Shown in pieces: positions 31,901 through 43,960 of a stretch of 64,000 nt of DNA. The notes under the pieces were generated by a model. That model saw only the letters and a program-made list of their open reading frames with translations. It was not told the DNA's origin and did not search any database. Each line of letters starts with the position of its first letter. The first letter of the stretch is position 1. Position numbers and translations under genes: made by a program. The DNA lies in contig CM065297.1 of NCBI GenBank assembly GCA_032871835.1, forward strand, positions 70,605,253-70,669,252, read 5' to 3'. The stretch is from Dipteronia dyeriana. Lineage: Eukaryota > Streptophyta > Magnoliopsida > Sapindales > Sapindaceae.

Positions 31901-33000
31901 GCACAGGTGATGTTGAAAATCAGTAGCTCTCCTCTTCTCTTTTACCAAGCATAAAAGCTACCAGAAAAGATCCTCTTTTCAAGACTTCAGATGAAGTTGC
32001 ATTTCAAGATAAGGAGGGAGCCTTCACCTTGCCTACCTCCCCATTTGAACTTGTTGAGATACAGGGATCAGCTTGCTTCTAAGGAGGTGGGGTTATCCAT
32101 GCCGCTACCAAAGAGGTCCTTGGGCAAGCTAGAGCTCATATCGTATATCAGGATGTAATGGTAGGGGCCATCACAGGTATAAGTTTCAGTTAAGGCGGTA
32201 CGAGTGCTAATGGAGGTGCAAGGTGTCGATAAATCTGTTAAGGGAGCAGAGGGGGCAGGTTCTAGATGATTGAGTAGGTAAATGAGGCAACAAGGATGGG
32301 GTCGATGCGTGAACCAGTAATGTGATACATCATCTATTTGTGTTGCTTGGAAATGGGGGTGGGCACCTTACTCGATCAAGAAACAAAAAAACCATTCATG
32401 TCATTTTTCTATTGTTACTTTTTTATGTATCCCAGAATAGAGGATGGGCACTCTGGTTTGAATGAATGAAGATGGTCTCACTTTTCCACTTTCTGCTTGT
32501 AACTAGTTGATCTCTAGCTCGGTTGAATCAGTCTTGCTTCATCTCCTCACTTGATATAGAATCCAGTCCCTCATATATACATTATTAATGCAAAATATGG
32601 TAATTTATGGAAAGTCAAATTAGACCAGGTGACTGGTATAAGTTCCTAGCACTTAGCCAAATTTTAATTATGTAAATTATAATATGCAGAGTTGTCTGTT
32701 TGATGGGCTTCTCGCGATGCTGTACTCGTGGCTTGGACCATCCCCGTATTTTGACTAAGGCGAAATGACGTGTAGCAAGGGCTTGGGTACTAGGGACATC
32801 CCTTTGTTGTAGTACCTTTGAGCTAAGATAATAGCTTGATTGAGATGTTCATTGTCATCACTTCAAGTCCTTAGTGCCTGTCTAGTCCAAACGAACCCCA
32901 ACAACATAAAACAACTTGAAAATAGGTGAAAATAAAAATAAATGTAAATAGACGACCAGTACCAGGTTAGCAAGGTACTTGGTCGAAGTGGTCCTCATGG
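31901..33000. other. C2 region between accessory ORF and pol, no gene seen
   Basis: Holds the 3' flank of the accessory ORF and AT-rich DNA that is broadly collinear with the reverse complement of 44600-45330. No open frame or domain found. Confidence 0.55.
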
Positions 33001-33009
33001 GACCTTCTA

Positions 33010-33470
33010 CCACACTTGATTTTCCTTTATGGGAGAATCAAGGTACCAGTTATCCCTACTTTTAGGAATTTTAGTACTTAAGAGAAATTGGTAAAACTGA
33101 TTTAGGTACCCTTCGTCCCTGTACCATAGGGGTTTCATTTCATGGCGATCTTGATCTAGTGGGCAACTATACTCTAACACATAAATCCTTTTTGGGGGTG
33201 GTGGCCTGACCAAGGCATCGGAAGTGCCATTTTGGCTATCATGGTCTTGTGATCTGGCTAGCAACTATACACTTACGCACAGATCCTTCCTGGGGGGTCA
33301 CCCGACCATGGGCTTCATTAGAGCTATCTAGCTATCCTTGTCTCGAGATCTAGCTGGTAACTATACACTTATGCTTAGACCCTTCTTGGCAATGGTGCCC
33401 AGCCAAGGCATCAGGGTAGCCACAAGGCTCTTTCGATTCATGGCGATCATGGTAAATTTCCATTGGTGAA
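33010..33470 (-). repeat. C2 approximately 100-bp tandem array downstream of pol
   Basis: Three or more imperfect units of about 100 bp, each with GATCTRGCTGGYAACTATACAC, AGACCCTTCTTGG and CCAAGGCATC-type segments. It lies just after the integrase C-terminus, and related arrays occupy the same place in D, E and D2. Confidence 0.7.
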
Positions 33471-33579
33471 AAAATAATCAGAATGGAGATGGAGAATCAA
33501 ACATGAACTTTATTGATGATCAACTGAAAGTATAAATTATTCATGAGCTACTAATGCTGATACCTAGGTGAACATAGTC

Positions 33580-34880
33580 TGCTTGGGAGCCCATAGTCTA
33601 CGGGTAAAACCTTTTCAAATGGTCAGTGTTCCAGGTGTGGTCGATAGGTTTCCCATCAACGTCTTCAAGCTTAAAGTCTCCACTTCAGACCACTACTTTC
33701 ACCAAATAGGGCCTTTCCCAGTTGGTGCTTAGTACCCTATCTGACCAGACTCTAGTGATATGGATCACTTTCGGGAGTACCAGGTCTCTTTCCTCAAAGC
33801 TTAAAGCTCTGACGTTCCTATTGAAGTACTTCATAATTCAGCTTTGATAAACTGTGACTCTTTCTGCTGCCTTAACTTGTTTTTCCTCTAAGAGGTCCAG
33901 TTGAGCCCTAAGCTTGAACCTGTTGCTTTCTGGCTCAAAATGTTGAACCCGGAATGAGGTAAGCTTGTGCTCTATAGGTAAGACTGCCTCCACAATAAAA
34001 GCTAAGGAGTTGGGTATTTCCCTGGTCGCGGTTCTCCTGGTGGTCCGGTTAGTCCTGAGTACCTCGGGAAGCTCTTCTGCCCAGTTGCCTTTTCTCTGTT
34101 ATAGCTTCTTCTTTAAGAGCTTCCTAATGGTTTTATTGGTAGCTTCTACCAGCTCATTGGTTTGGGGAAGAGATGCCAATGCAAAATAGAGGTCAATTCC
34201 AATGCCTTCGTAGAAGTCCTTAAACAGCATGTTGTCGAACTGCTTGCCAAGATCAGTATTGGTGATCATTGTTGTACCAAACCTACAAACCAAGTTAGTG
34301 TTGAAGAATTTTGGTAGTGTTTTTTTCTGTGATTTACGAAATCGGTCCTGCTTCCACCCACCAGGTGAAGTTATCGATTACATTTATAGCATACTTAACT
34401 TGACTGGGAGTAGTAGGGAGAGGTTTGATCAAGTTGACTCCCCAGATAGCAAAAGGGTAAGCCGAGCTAATTGAGGAGAGACTCTTCGAGGGTGATAACA
34501 GAGATTAGATACCTTCTAGAAGGTTCTACAAGGCTACAAGAACCTCCTTGCATCCTGGTGGATGGTTGGCTAGTAGTAACCCATAAGGAGTACTTGATAT
34601 TCTAGTGTTTCCCCTACTGTATGGTTCCTGCATTCACCTAAAAGAACCTTCTTGAGTGCTCAACTGGCATCATAAGGAAGTAAGCACTATAGTAATGGAA
34701 GAGACCTTCCTCTTCGGTAGAGGTACCCATCTACTAAGCAATAATGGATTGAGGTCCTTTTAAGCTTTTGAGCTTGCTCTACGTCCTCTGAAAGCTTTCC
34801 TTCTTGGAGATGTGTTGCTGTCAGATCCATCCTGTAAGGGAGTCGATCAACCAGGTTAACTTGTTTTTTAACCACTATGC
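33580..34880 (-). pseudogene. C2 Tat-lineage integrase
   Basis: From upstream: the pre-zinc segment with LQEGKLSEDVEQAQKL and DGYLYRRGRSLPLL (34875-34687); the core with ITNTDLGKQFDN carrying a catalytic Asp, and LPQTNELVEATNKT carrying the catalytic Glu (34293-34099); then a long C-terminal region with NSLAFIVEAVLP, LDLLEEKQVKAAERVTVY, RDLVLPKV and WNTDHLKRFYP. The stretch between the zinc domain and the core (34300-34680) is badly degraded. Confidence 0.88.
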
Positions 34881-34884
34881 TGGA

Positions 34885-35930
34885 CTGAGTGATTACCTTG
34901 AGTGTGTTATTCCTTTTTGCAGAGTCTGTCCCCCATTGGCAGCTATCTTGGCTAAGACGTCAGCAAGGAATCTGCTCTATCTTGAACCCCTTGAACTGTT
35001 GGACAAGTTTGAGGTAAGTTATCATGTTGTCGCCTTTTGCCTGGTACAACCCGGTGACCTGGTTGACCATAAGCTGGGAATCACTCTTCACATTGAGGTA
35101 GTAAGCCCCCAGTTCAATACCTACTTTCATCCCAGCTAAAAGGCTTCATACTTTACTTCATTGTTGGTGGGCTTGAACTCAAAACAAAAGCAGTGGCAGT
35201 ATTCTGTTTTATCTGGATCAATCAAGATAATGCCTACTCCACTGCTTACTTGACTTGATGCTCCATCAGTGTAAATGATCCAGATTTCTCAACTAGCTAG
35301 CTAGCTAGCCCAAAAGCTCTTGATTTTTACGGGGAAATTGCCTCAAGGCTTGTGGAGTACTAGGATCTGGGAGGGCTGAGAATTTCAACCACAAAATCTA
35401 GGGTGCATGGGCCTTATTAGTTGTCCTCGCCTTGTACTTAATGTCAAACCGAGTGAGTCCGAGAGCCCAGAGAACTAACCTTTGTAAAAATTGGCAGAGA
35501 GCTTGATAAGTTATTAGCACGATCGTGTGAGCCTAGAAATAAGGGTGAAGCTTCCTCACCGATGTCACCAAGGCAAAAACGAGTTGTTCTAGAAGTCTGT
35601 AATTTCTATCTGGCTTGGTCAAGGAATGGCTCACATACTAAATAGGCCACTGAACCCCATCTCCACATTCTTTAACCAGAGCTCCACTTAATGTTATCTC
35701 GGATACTGTTAGGCAGATATGTAACTCCTCCCCGAGTACCAGTTTAACTAGCAGCGGTGGGTTGGCTAGTTAGTTCATCAGTGTCTAGAAGGCCTGCTCT
35801 CTGTCTTGGTCCCACTTTAGGTTTTTTCCTTGTTTAATTGCTTTGAAGAAGGGGAGGCACTTATTAGTCAATCATAATACGAATTGATTGAGCGCAACTA
35901 CTTGACGGGTCAATACCTATACCTGTTTGA
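34885..35930 (-). pseudogene. C2 RNase H and archaeal-type RNase H
   Basis: Minus-strand equivalents of the two C1 RNase H domains. The region 35150-34890 carries the Asn-Asn-Glu-Ala and SDSQLMVNQVTGLYQ-type motifs of the second domain. The region 35640-35380 holds the end of the RT-linked RNase H and the connecting spacer. Reading is broken into several frames. Confidence 0.75.
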
Positions 35931-35979
35931 GAGACCTAGGGGATTCTGGGTCCATGTTGGCTTTGATCTTCTCATTGTT

Positions 35980-36920
35980 TTATCCAATGCCTCTCTCATG
36001 GACCACGAATCCTAGGAACTTCCCTGTAGTTACCCCCAAGGCACACTTATAAGGGTTCAACCTCTTCTGATAGTCTCTGATGATGTGGAAAGTTAGGTAG
36101 AGGTAATCCTGGTGCTGCTTAGCCACCTGAGATTTGGTAATCATGTCATCGATATATACCTCTATCGTCATTCCTATTTTTAGCTTGAATAACTGGTTGA
36201 CCAAACGCTAGTAGGTGGCTTTTACATTCTTGAGGCCGAAGGGCATGACCTTGTAATAGTAAAGGCCCTACCCAGTGATGAAGCCAGTCTTGTATTGGTC
36301 TACGGGGTGCATCGTGATCTGATTATACCCCAAGAATGCATCCATGAATCATAAGAGCTTGTTCCCTGCTGTGAAGTCTACAACTGATTGATTTTTAGTA
36401 GCAAAAAGCTATCCTTCAGGCATGCACAGTTGAGATCTGTATATTCCATGCACATGTGCCACTTCCCGTTCTCATTAGAGACAAAAACCATATTGGCAAT
36501 CCATTCTGGGTATCATAATTCCCAGATGAATCTTGCTTTCACTAATTTGTTGATCTCCTCCTGGATTACAACATTTCTTTCAGCATTAAAGTGTAGCCTC
36601 CTCTGCTTAATTTGTTTGAAGGTGGGATCGATTGATAATCTGTCAGCGGTTAGGAAGATAGGAATCCTGGGTATTTCATCATGGTTCTAAGCGAAGATGT
36701 CATTGTATTCTTTGAGAAGCCTGTTCAATATTTCCTTCACCCTGACTTCTAGCATGGATCCAACCTTAACTATTTTAGAGTGGTCATGCTCCCTGATTTG
36801 CACTTCTTTAAATGCATTGACAAGGTGGCCACTGGCCCACCCTCTATATTCCATTATTGCTTCTTCAGGTAGGATCTCTGATTCGAGTTCCTCTACCACT
36901 ACTCTAGGCTCCCCCATGCT
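35980..36920 (-). pseudogene. C2 Tat-lineage reverse transcriptase
   Basis: The N-terminal spacer 36917-36687 is open (KVGSMLEVRVKEILNRLLKE). The fingers and palm follow in other frames with YPEWIANMV, EYTDLN, FMDAFLGYNQITMHP and YYYKVMPFGLKN. The frame 36204-35980 carries EVYIDDMITKS with both catalytic Asp residues and KCALGVTTGKFLGFVVHERGI. It is a clear Ty3/Gypsy RT, closest to the one in C1. Confidence 0.9.
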
Positions 36921-37037
36921 ATCTGAGGTATCGAGATCCTCCTTTGATGGTTCCTGCTCCTGTATAACTGATATCTGTAAAAATTGTTTGGCTAAGGCCG
37001 AATGGTTAGTTATAACGACTTAGCATTTGCTGGCTGT

Positions 37038-37473
37038 TTACTGTTCATTGCGTACCTCGTCTACCTCGTTTATCACCGTAAACTTCAGGACATTGTGATA
37101 GATTGACCTTTTAAGAGCTGATAGGAAAGGTCTTCCGAGGATGACGTTGTAAGCCGAATGAGTGTACACTACCACGAAGTCAATCATAAGGTTCTGCTGG
37201 AGGGATGCAGTCTCGATGATTACTATTAGAATTTTGGATCCCACTGATACAATTGAGTCCCCAGTAAAGCCGTATAGGGGTGGTACAACTATTGTAACAC
37301 AACTTCTTCAGATTGAGCTTTTCCACGCTGCTACTTGTATCAATCAGTACGTGGTGGACCAAGCAATTGGCGATCTGTACCGTGATTACCATGGGATCAT
37401 CATGTGATTGCATGATGTTGTATACATATGCTTTATTAAAAATGATTGGGGTTGACTGAGAGGTACCTATCAA
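37038..37473 (-). pseudogene. C2 aspartic protease with altered active site
   Basis: The frame 37473-37180 contains SHDDPMVITVQIANCLVHHV then LIDTSSS, corresponding to the retroviral-type D-T-G-[SA]-S active site but with Gly replaced by Ser. After a frameshift the flap and C-terminal helix region follow (NVILGRPFLSALK, 37244-37038). This is the only protease found in the family C copies. Confidence 0.8.
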
Positions 37474-37479
37474 GTTCTG

Positions 37480-38431
37480 ATCTACCTTGTAGAGATCTCA
37501 CCCCCCTTCAATCCGTGGGATCTTTCTGGCGTGGTTTTTTTTGAAATTGTTGAAGGTACCGGCTAGGGTGGGTCATACACTAATGGTGTGTATGACCTGG
37601 ATTTGCTACATTAGGTCTTTATGCTTTCCTCTCATTTTCTCCTCATCTTCTCGGATCTCGACCTGTACCTCTTTACCTGTGTGGATGCTATCTCGAACCT
37701 ATTACATGAATTCTACCAGGCAACCTCCCCTCAGTAGTGCTTCGATCAGGTTACGTAATCTAAAGCACTTCTCCCCTAAGAGTCTTCGTTTGATCCCTCT
37801 GATGAAACAGGGATCTCGCTCCGGTTCTCCCCTTAAGGAGGATTTTCCTTGATGTTTTTCCTACTACCCTCGACGTTAGCTCGAGGTTCCCTTTTAGTGG
37901 CTGCTAGTTGTACTGGGTTGTTAGGCCTCCTTGGCGGGACGTCGACAGCTAATTTCAGCTATCGGGGTTGGTAACTGTTCGACCTTCGCTGATCTAGGGG
38001 CATGAGTCCTAAGCAATCTCAAACAAAGGGCAGGGGCTCTAACCTGTCACGGACCGGTACTGGCTGCCACAACCAGTCAAAAGTGGTCATCCTACCCTCC
38101 TGTCTATTGGGATCCTCGTTGGTGTTAGGTTTTACCGGTTGAGGGGAAATTCCCTCTACAACCAACCCTAGACAAAAACTTTCCACAAAAGCCGTTGCCA
38201 GCTGTTCCAGGATGGCTTAGCCTATCACTAGAGGAAACAGAGCCTGAGTGGTACCAATTTGTGATGGATCAGGATTTTAATGTTTTAACCTCATACCCTT
38301 CCTTTGAACCTTTCGGGTGGAGTCTGTGGATTGATGCCCAGATACTTCGGGTTGGCCCTGGGTTGATCAGAGCCTCATGTTGTTCTCTATAAAAAACTGT
38401 AACCTGTGATTTAAAAAATAGTTGTAGAATT
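37480..38431 (-). pseudogene. C2 gag C-terminus and leader, gag core deleted
   Basis: 37480-37860 holds the Tat gag tail (GEKCFRLRNLIEALLRGGC, then LAGTFNNFKKNHARK). Upstream of about 37860 the sequence is collinear with the C4 leader (48240-48820), and the Retrotrans_gag core found in C4 (47700-48060) is missing, so an internal deletion is likely. Plus-strand frames at 38195-38392 are shadows. Confidence 0.65.
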
Positions 38432-38454
38432 TTCTCACAGACGGTGCTAAAAAG
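38432..38454 (-). promoter_or_regulatory. C2 primer binding site, decayed
   Basis: Minus strand: TTTTTAGCACCGTCTGTGAG. It differs from the C1 site (TGGCACCGTCTATAGGG) by a few substitutions, including the first bases of the primer match. Confidence 0.6.
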
Positions 38455-39513
38455 TGTTTACCAAAAATTCGCTCTAGGTGAGGAATCTCAGTCAACACCC
38501 TTAGGACTGCAACCTAGGTAGATCACGATCAGGGCAGGTACCTTCGGTACCGGTTATACGTGTAAGAATGGATGAAATGCAAGAAGAAATGATAAAGACT
38601 TGAACAATGCTATTTAATTCAATTATCTAGCATGTACAATTGTTTAGAATAGTTCTCTATCTCTATTTTTTCCCTCTAAATAATTGGAGGTGGTGAAAGC
38701 ATACATGTCGTTAAGTGGACACAAGTTACAAAGATGATGGCTTGGCTTGGTGCTAACTGCATAATCAAGCGACTATTCTTTAAGGTTTTTAGGACTCGAT
38801 CCTCTTTTTTCCTCTCTCCTCTCCATTCGATATTATCCCTTTATTTATACATGCAGTCGGTGAGATTTATATTTAATGTTGTTAACCATGGAAAATCAGC
38901 TGGCGAAGGATATCTTGGCGGGAAACGTGTTTGTTTCCTTTTGAACTCTCTCATTATGGTTGTGCATACGTTGAGCTTGTTTACTATTTGAAGAATAATT
39001 TTGATTCCATTTGTTAGTGGTGCAATACCACAAAGTATAAACCCAGTGATGTTTTGTTTGATCACCATAAAGGTAAGGTACCTCGTTGTACAAGTTTACT
39101 GGTGAGGTATCCTAAGGTACCGTCCTGATAACGTGACGCTTTTTCAATTGCGATGACAAGGTACCTAGGGGTACCATTCTGGTAGTGAGGTGTTTGGTCG
39201 ATCTCGTCGGAGCTTTGTGATCTTCTAAGAGCCTTTTGAACACCTTCCTTCATGCCAGAGAGTTTGGATATGTACCTCGACGAGCTAGTAGATCATTGTC
39301 AGGGTACTTGGGTACTAGTTGGGTAGCCCGTGAGGGTGCAAGAGCTTCATCTTCCTCCTAGGATGATGTCGAGGTGTCTAGGATATGTTGGGCCTGGTAC
39401 TTCGAGGTGAACATTTGTGTTAAGTACCTATCCGGTTTATGGAGATACCTTTTGCCAGATGCTACTTAGGTAGAAAATTTCCCCTTGACTTCTAGCCAAA
39501 ATGGCTGTTAACT
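38455..39513 (-). repeat. C2 5' LTR
   Basis: About 1059 bp, aligned end to end with the reverse complement of the solo LTR 29230-30303. The minus-strand TATA box GTATAAATAA is at 38841-38850 and is conserved in C4 (49228-49238). The element-sense start at 39513-39506 is shared with an opposed LTR. It is rich in the palindrome GGTACC: four copies between 39077 and 39175. Confidence 0.85.
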
Positions 39514-40485
39514 CCAGAATTTTTCATATGCCTGATACCTGGTAGACCATACCTGGTAGGATCTACATCAGCACCGGTTTCGACACAACCTTGGAACCTC
39601 GATACCATAACCTTTCAAAAGGTCAGAATCACTTCTCCTAAATTGCTAGATGTCAAGCCGAGTTAACGTCTTGGTACCCCTATATGGTACCTTAATACCA
39701 GGATAACTATCCGGTACCTAAGTACCTCGACACCAATTCGTAACCCATCTGAGGTACGTATCCTTCTTGCCAAGCAAGAAAGATGTCAATAGGAAAGTAC
39801 CAGTACATCAGGGTACCACACCACTAGGATACAGAGCCAGAATTCTCCTTAAGAAATGTTTAACAAAAAGGGTTGACCCCTGGGCCATTAAAGCGCCAGA
39901 ATGAGACCAAACAGGTCAACGGATTCGTCTTTGATTCGTATTTAAACTCAAATGGAAAACATGACATAATCAGAGGGAGCAATCCCCGCGAAAATTGACA
40001 TCTTCCATCAGCACCAGTCAATATCGGTAACACGACCAATAAACTAGTCTAATTTATAGGGATTTGATCCGAAGAATTGGAGAATATAAATATGACTCCC
40101 GAGTCAAAGAATGCAGAGAGAATTATATCAAAAAGCACCAGAGAGAATTCGCCAGTACAGAGAGTTTTTGCCATAGAGGAAATAGCCATTTATTGGCATG
40201 AACGAATTCACATTCTCCAATTGAATCATGTAAATGAGAGATTGGGAGGAAAGATTGAGAGATTTATATCACCGATATAACTGTATTACTCTACATTTAA
40301 TAAAACAGTACCTCTATATAGTTCATATTCTAGCTCAAATAATTTTTTTACAATAATCTCTCTTTCTTCTCACCTATATTTTTATCCAGAACCCTCGATA
40401 TCGAATGTTCCTACCCCGACTACAACCTACCAGGTAGGGGTCTTGAAATTGTTAATTGAGATTCCTCACCTTGAGCGAATTTTTG
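39506..40485 (+). repeat. Opposed family C-type LTR, 3' end broken
   Basis: Begins TGTTAACTCC, overlapping the C2 LTR start. Its right end (GATTCCTCACCTTGAGCGAATTTTT) is the reverse complement of the common family C terminus. The interior is only distantly similar, so this is another subfamily. The last bases (GGTTAACA expected) are replaced by GATTTC and integrase DNA follows at about 40501, with no primer site, gag or RT between. Confidence 0.6.
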
Positions 40486-40500
40486 ATTTCTCTCCATGAG

Positions 40501-40800
40501 GGCCAAACTGGGCCTCCTAGAGGAGAAGCAAGATAGAGTGGCAGAAAGGTTAGCACACTCTTACGTTAACCGAATTGCGCGGTACTTAAACAAGAAAGTT
40601 ATAACTCGCAGCTTTAAAAAAGGGGGACCTAGTCCATAGAAAGGTAATCCAAAACACTAGGATGCGGTCGGACGGGGTACTAGCATAAAAATAGAATGGG
40701 CCCTTACCTGGTAAAAATGGCGATTTATGGTGGGGCCTACAAGTTGGAGGATACGGATGGACGTCCTATATGCCACGTGCAAAATGTAGATGACATGAAG
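40501..40800 (+). pseudogene. Fragment D: Tat integrase C-terminal end
   Basis: The plus-strand frame reads LLEEKQDRVAERLAHSYVNRI, then ARYLNKKV and a GDLV-like stretch, corresponding to the DNA-binding C-terminus of C2 integrase (LDLLEEKQVKAAERV). The rest of the integrase is missing on the left. The duplicate is 53291-53590. Confidence 0.75.
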
Positions 40801-41541
40801 AAGTTCTGCCCATAGAAGAGCTAAAATTTTGAGTAAAGACCGATCGGTACCCTCCTAAAAAGGTACGCGTACATGTATCATATAAGCAATTATGTATCTC
40901 TAGCTGATTATCAATAAATATTCTTCATTTTTTTCCATCTACACTCGTCTTTTTTTTATTGTCAAAATTTACCACGGAAGTTTGCCATGATCGCCATGAT
41001 CACCATGAACCGCGAAAGACCATATGGCAATCCAGATGCCTTGGACAGGACCAACTCCACTCTTAGAAAGATCTGATTCATAAAGGCTTTGTTGCTTACT
41101 ATCTCAAGACCAGGACTGCCAAATGGCCATCCTACTACCCTGACTGGAACATAATCCAGTAAGAAAAGGTCTGGTTCATTTAAGACATAGTTGCCTACCG
41201 GACTAAGGATAAGAAGTTATGGCCCTGGTTACCCGTCACTTCCTTAAGACAAGGACTACCAAATGGCAATCCAGCTGCCTTGGCCGGAACCCAATCTCAC
41301 CAGGAAGGACCTGGTACTTAAATGGCATAGTTGCCTACTATGGCCATTTTTCACCATAAGTACCAAGATTCCTAAAACAGGTATGCTAGGTACTGTGATT
41401 TGCCAATGTTATCATCTAAGTACCAAGGTTCCTAGTATAAGGATGCTAGGTACCTCGATCGTGATATCGACTAAGTATCGGGATACCATGTACATTGGAA
41501 TGCCAAATATCTAGATTCATATATGTTCGTATATATAAAGT
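40801..41541 (+). repeat. Fragment D post-pol region with tandem units
   Basis: Related units with AAATGGCAATCCAGMTGCCTTGG start at about 41024, 41121 and 41261 and recall the C2 and E arrays. GGTACC-type motifs follow at 41380-41500. No gene. The duplicate is 53591-54320. Confidence 0.65.
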
Positions 41542-41760
41542 TGTTAACCAAAAATTTGTTATGGGTGTGGAATTTCAATTAACACCCCTTGGGCTGCTAC
41601 CTAGGAGGTCGCAGTCGGGTATGTACCTTCGATACCGGTGGCAATGCGAAGGTGAAAGAAATACACAAATATTGATAAATGAGTTTGCGGTACTATTTTA
41701 TTGAATAAACAATGAGTACAACAGTTACAATGATGCTTCATTACTCTCACTCTCTCACAG
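41542..41760 (-). repeat. Family C LTR end fragment between D and E
   Basis: Starts TGTTAACCAAAAATTTG and follows the terminal 200 or so bases of the family C LTR, in the orientation of a minus-strand element's LTR 3' end. It passes directly into RNase H coding DNA. The same fragment in the same context is at 54321-54540. Confidence 0.7.
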
Positions 41761-42740
41761 TTACCGTTTTACATTGATGCTCCATTACAATGTGCAGGTT
41801 TTCCAGTCCGTGAAGAATAACCTAGTAAGTTCACCGCTACCGGTCAAGTCGGTACCCGAGGAGGCGATATAAATATACCTAGCCGTTTTAACGGGCCTTG
41901 GTTAAGCGATTAAGGGATGGAGTTTAGTAGCCTATCTACTATGTGACTCTTGCCTTAACCAAACCAGAGAGAAACTACATTCTCGTTGAAAAGCTTGTAT
42001 TTGCCTTGGTAATTTAGCTAAGCAGTTATGCCCCCACTTCCAAGCTTACACAGTTGCGATTGTCATCAATGAACCTCTTTGCCAATTCATGCTAAAACCA
42101 GATGTGTCAAGGAGATTTGTTATATGGGCTCTCAAACTCACCCAGTTTGAAATCAAATACAAATCAAGGAATACCATAAAAGCGCAAGCACTAACAGACT
42201 TTATGGCTGAGTTCTCCAAAAATCTTGATCTCAGTACGGTTCAAGCATGGATCTAGTCTCCAAGAGGGGTTAAGAACTGGTAGACTAGCTAGTTAATCAA
42301 GAAGTTTGGGTCCAATATTTAGATGAGGCATCCAGCCAAGCTGCTAGCAGAGACGGAATCATCTTAAGCGATCCTAAAAAGGTCGACTGTTCCCACTGCT
42401 TCCAGTTCTAGTTCAGCGCCACCAATAATGAAGCCTAGTTCGAAGCTTTGTTTCTAGGGATGAGAGTGGCAGCCAAGCTCAAAGAATACTACCTCCATGT
42501 CAGGAGTGATTCACAGCTGGTCTTCAACCAAGTAACCGAGCTCTATCTTGCCAAAGGTGACAACATGACAGTGTACCTTGAAATGGTCTAACAGTTTAAG
42601 GCTCGGTTTAGGGGATTAAAAAATGAGTAGATACCTTGCTAGTAGGACCATCGAGCATACGTACTTACCAAGATAGCAGTTAACGGAGGGCAGGCCATAC
42701 CTAAATTGGTACCTCTCCAGGTTAACTCATAATCCAGCAT
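41761..42740 (+). pseudogene. Fragment E: RNase H and archaeal-type RNase H
   Basis: Plus strand. The RT-linked RNase H (about 41800-42240) shows PEKNY-like and LTQFEIKYKSRNTIKAQALTDF motifs. The second RNase H (about 42300-42740) shows FSATNNEA with stops, LHVRSDSQLVFNQVTELYLA and IPC-like ends. RT itself is missing. The duplicate, better preserved, is 54545-55560. Confidence 0.8.
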
Positions 42741-42759
42741 AAAAGGCAGTAAGAAGGTG

Positions 42760-43960
42760 TACTAGGTAGACTACTTTCATACCGGATGGATTCGATAGAG
42801 AACTATATTCAGAAAGAGAAGCTTCCTAGAGATCCTGACTAAAACTGCAAGTTAAAGAGGTCTGAGACCACTACTGTCTGATAGACGGGTACCTTTACCA
42901 TAAAAGAAAGTCATTACCACTGCTCTGGTGCCTCCACCCCGATGATGTTGTTTGGGCGCTTCAAGAAGCACATTCGGTGAATTGTGGCAATCACACATGA
43001 GAAGAAACAGTAGTATACCAAGTGTTGCATATGAGATACTGCTAGCTGACCCTACACTACGATGTGAGACAGTTCATCTAATCCTGCGAACCATGCCAGA
43101 AGATAGCCAATTTGAACTACTTACCGCCGGAATGGCTCTCTTCCATCAGCTCACCATACTCCTTCATTATCTGGGGGCTTTACTTAATCGGGCATCTCCT
43201 TACCGCTCCTGGATAAGCCAAGCATGCTATAGTCATGACCGACTACTTCACCCTATTGGTAGTAGCAGATCCAATCTCCAAAATAATAGAGGACAATACT
43301 GCCAAGTTTATAAAGCAAAAAGTAGTTTACAGGTTTGGGACCCCCGATGATCATCATCACCGACCTTGGTAAACAATTTGACAATGACCTCTGTAGCTCA
43401 CCCTCAAACCAATGGCTTGGAAGAAGCTGCAAACAAAACTATCAAGTAGCTCCTTAAGAAGATCCTACGATAGAAAAAGGGCAAATGGGCGGAGGAGATC
43501 CCTTATGTGCTCTTGGCATACCGCGCTACCAAGAGAACAAAGACTTTAGAAACCCCTCACTCCCTAGCCATTAGAGTGGAAGCGATCCTACCTACCGAGC
43601 ACAAACAGACCTCATTCAGGGTTCAAGATTTTGAACAAGAAAGTAATGAGATCCAGCTTAGGGTAGACTGTACCTCTTGGAGGAAAAGTAAGATAGAGTG
43701 GCAGAAAAGGTAGGAGTGCATCAAAGCCAAATTACAAGGTACTTCTACAAGAGAGTCAGAGCCTGCAGTTTCAAATAGGGGGAGACTTGGTACTTAAAAA
43801 AGTAACATAGAAAACCCAGAGGCAAACAGATGAAGTACTGGCACCAAACTGGGAAAGCCCTGACCTAGTGAAGGTAGTGGTCCGTAGCAGAGCCTACAAA
43901 CTAGAAGACATGGAAGAACGACCTATCGACCACACTTAGAATTATGACTATTTAAAGATG
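42760..43960 (+). pseudogene. Fragment E: Tat integrase with a deletion in the core
   Basis: Covers the zinc region (EAHSVNCGNH near 42960), an FTxSGYAKHAIV-like core start, ITDLGKQFDN with Asp (about 43350-43380), and HPQTNGLEEAANKT with the Glu kept (about 43400-43440). Between these, about 50 bp present in E2 (56175-56225) have been lost. The C-terminal part (43507-43960) has AYRATKRTKTLETPHSLAI and LDLLEEK-like remnants. Confidence 0.85.

Noticed and set aside
38195..38392. Plus-strand frame conserved with 48610-48915
   Set aside because: Both lie in the antisense of Tat leader DNA, and the similarity is explained by the segmental duplication. No domain and no start or stop conservation.
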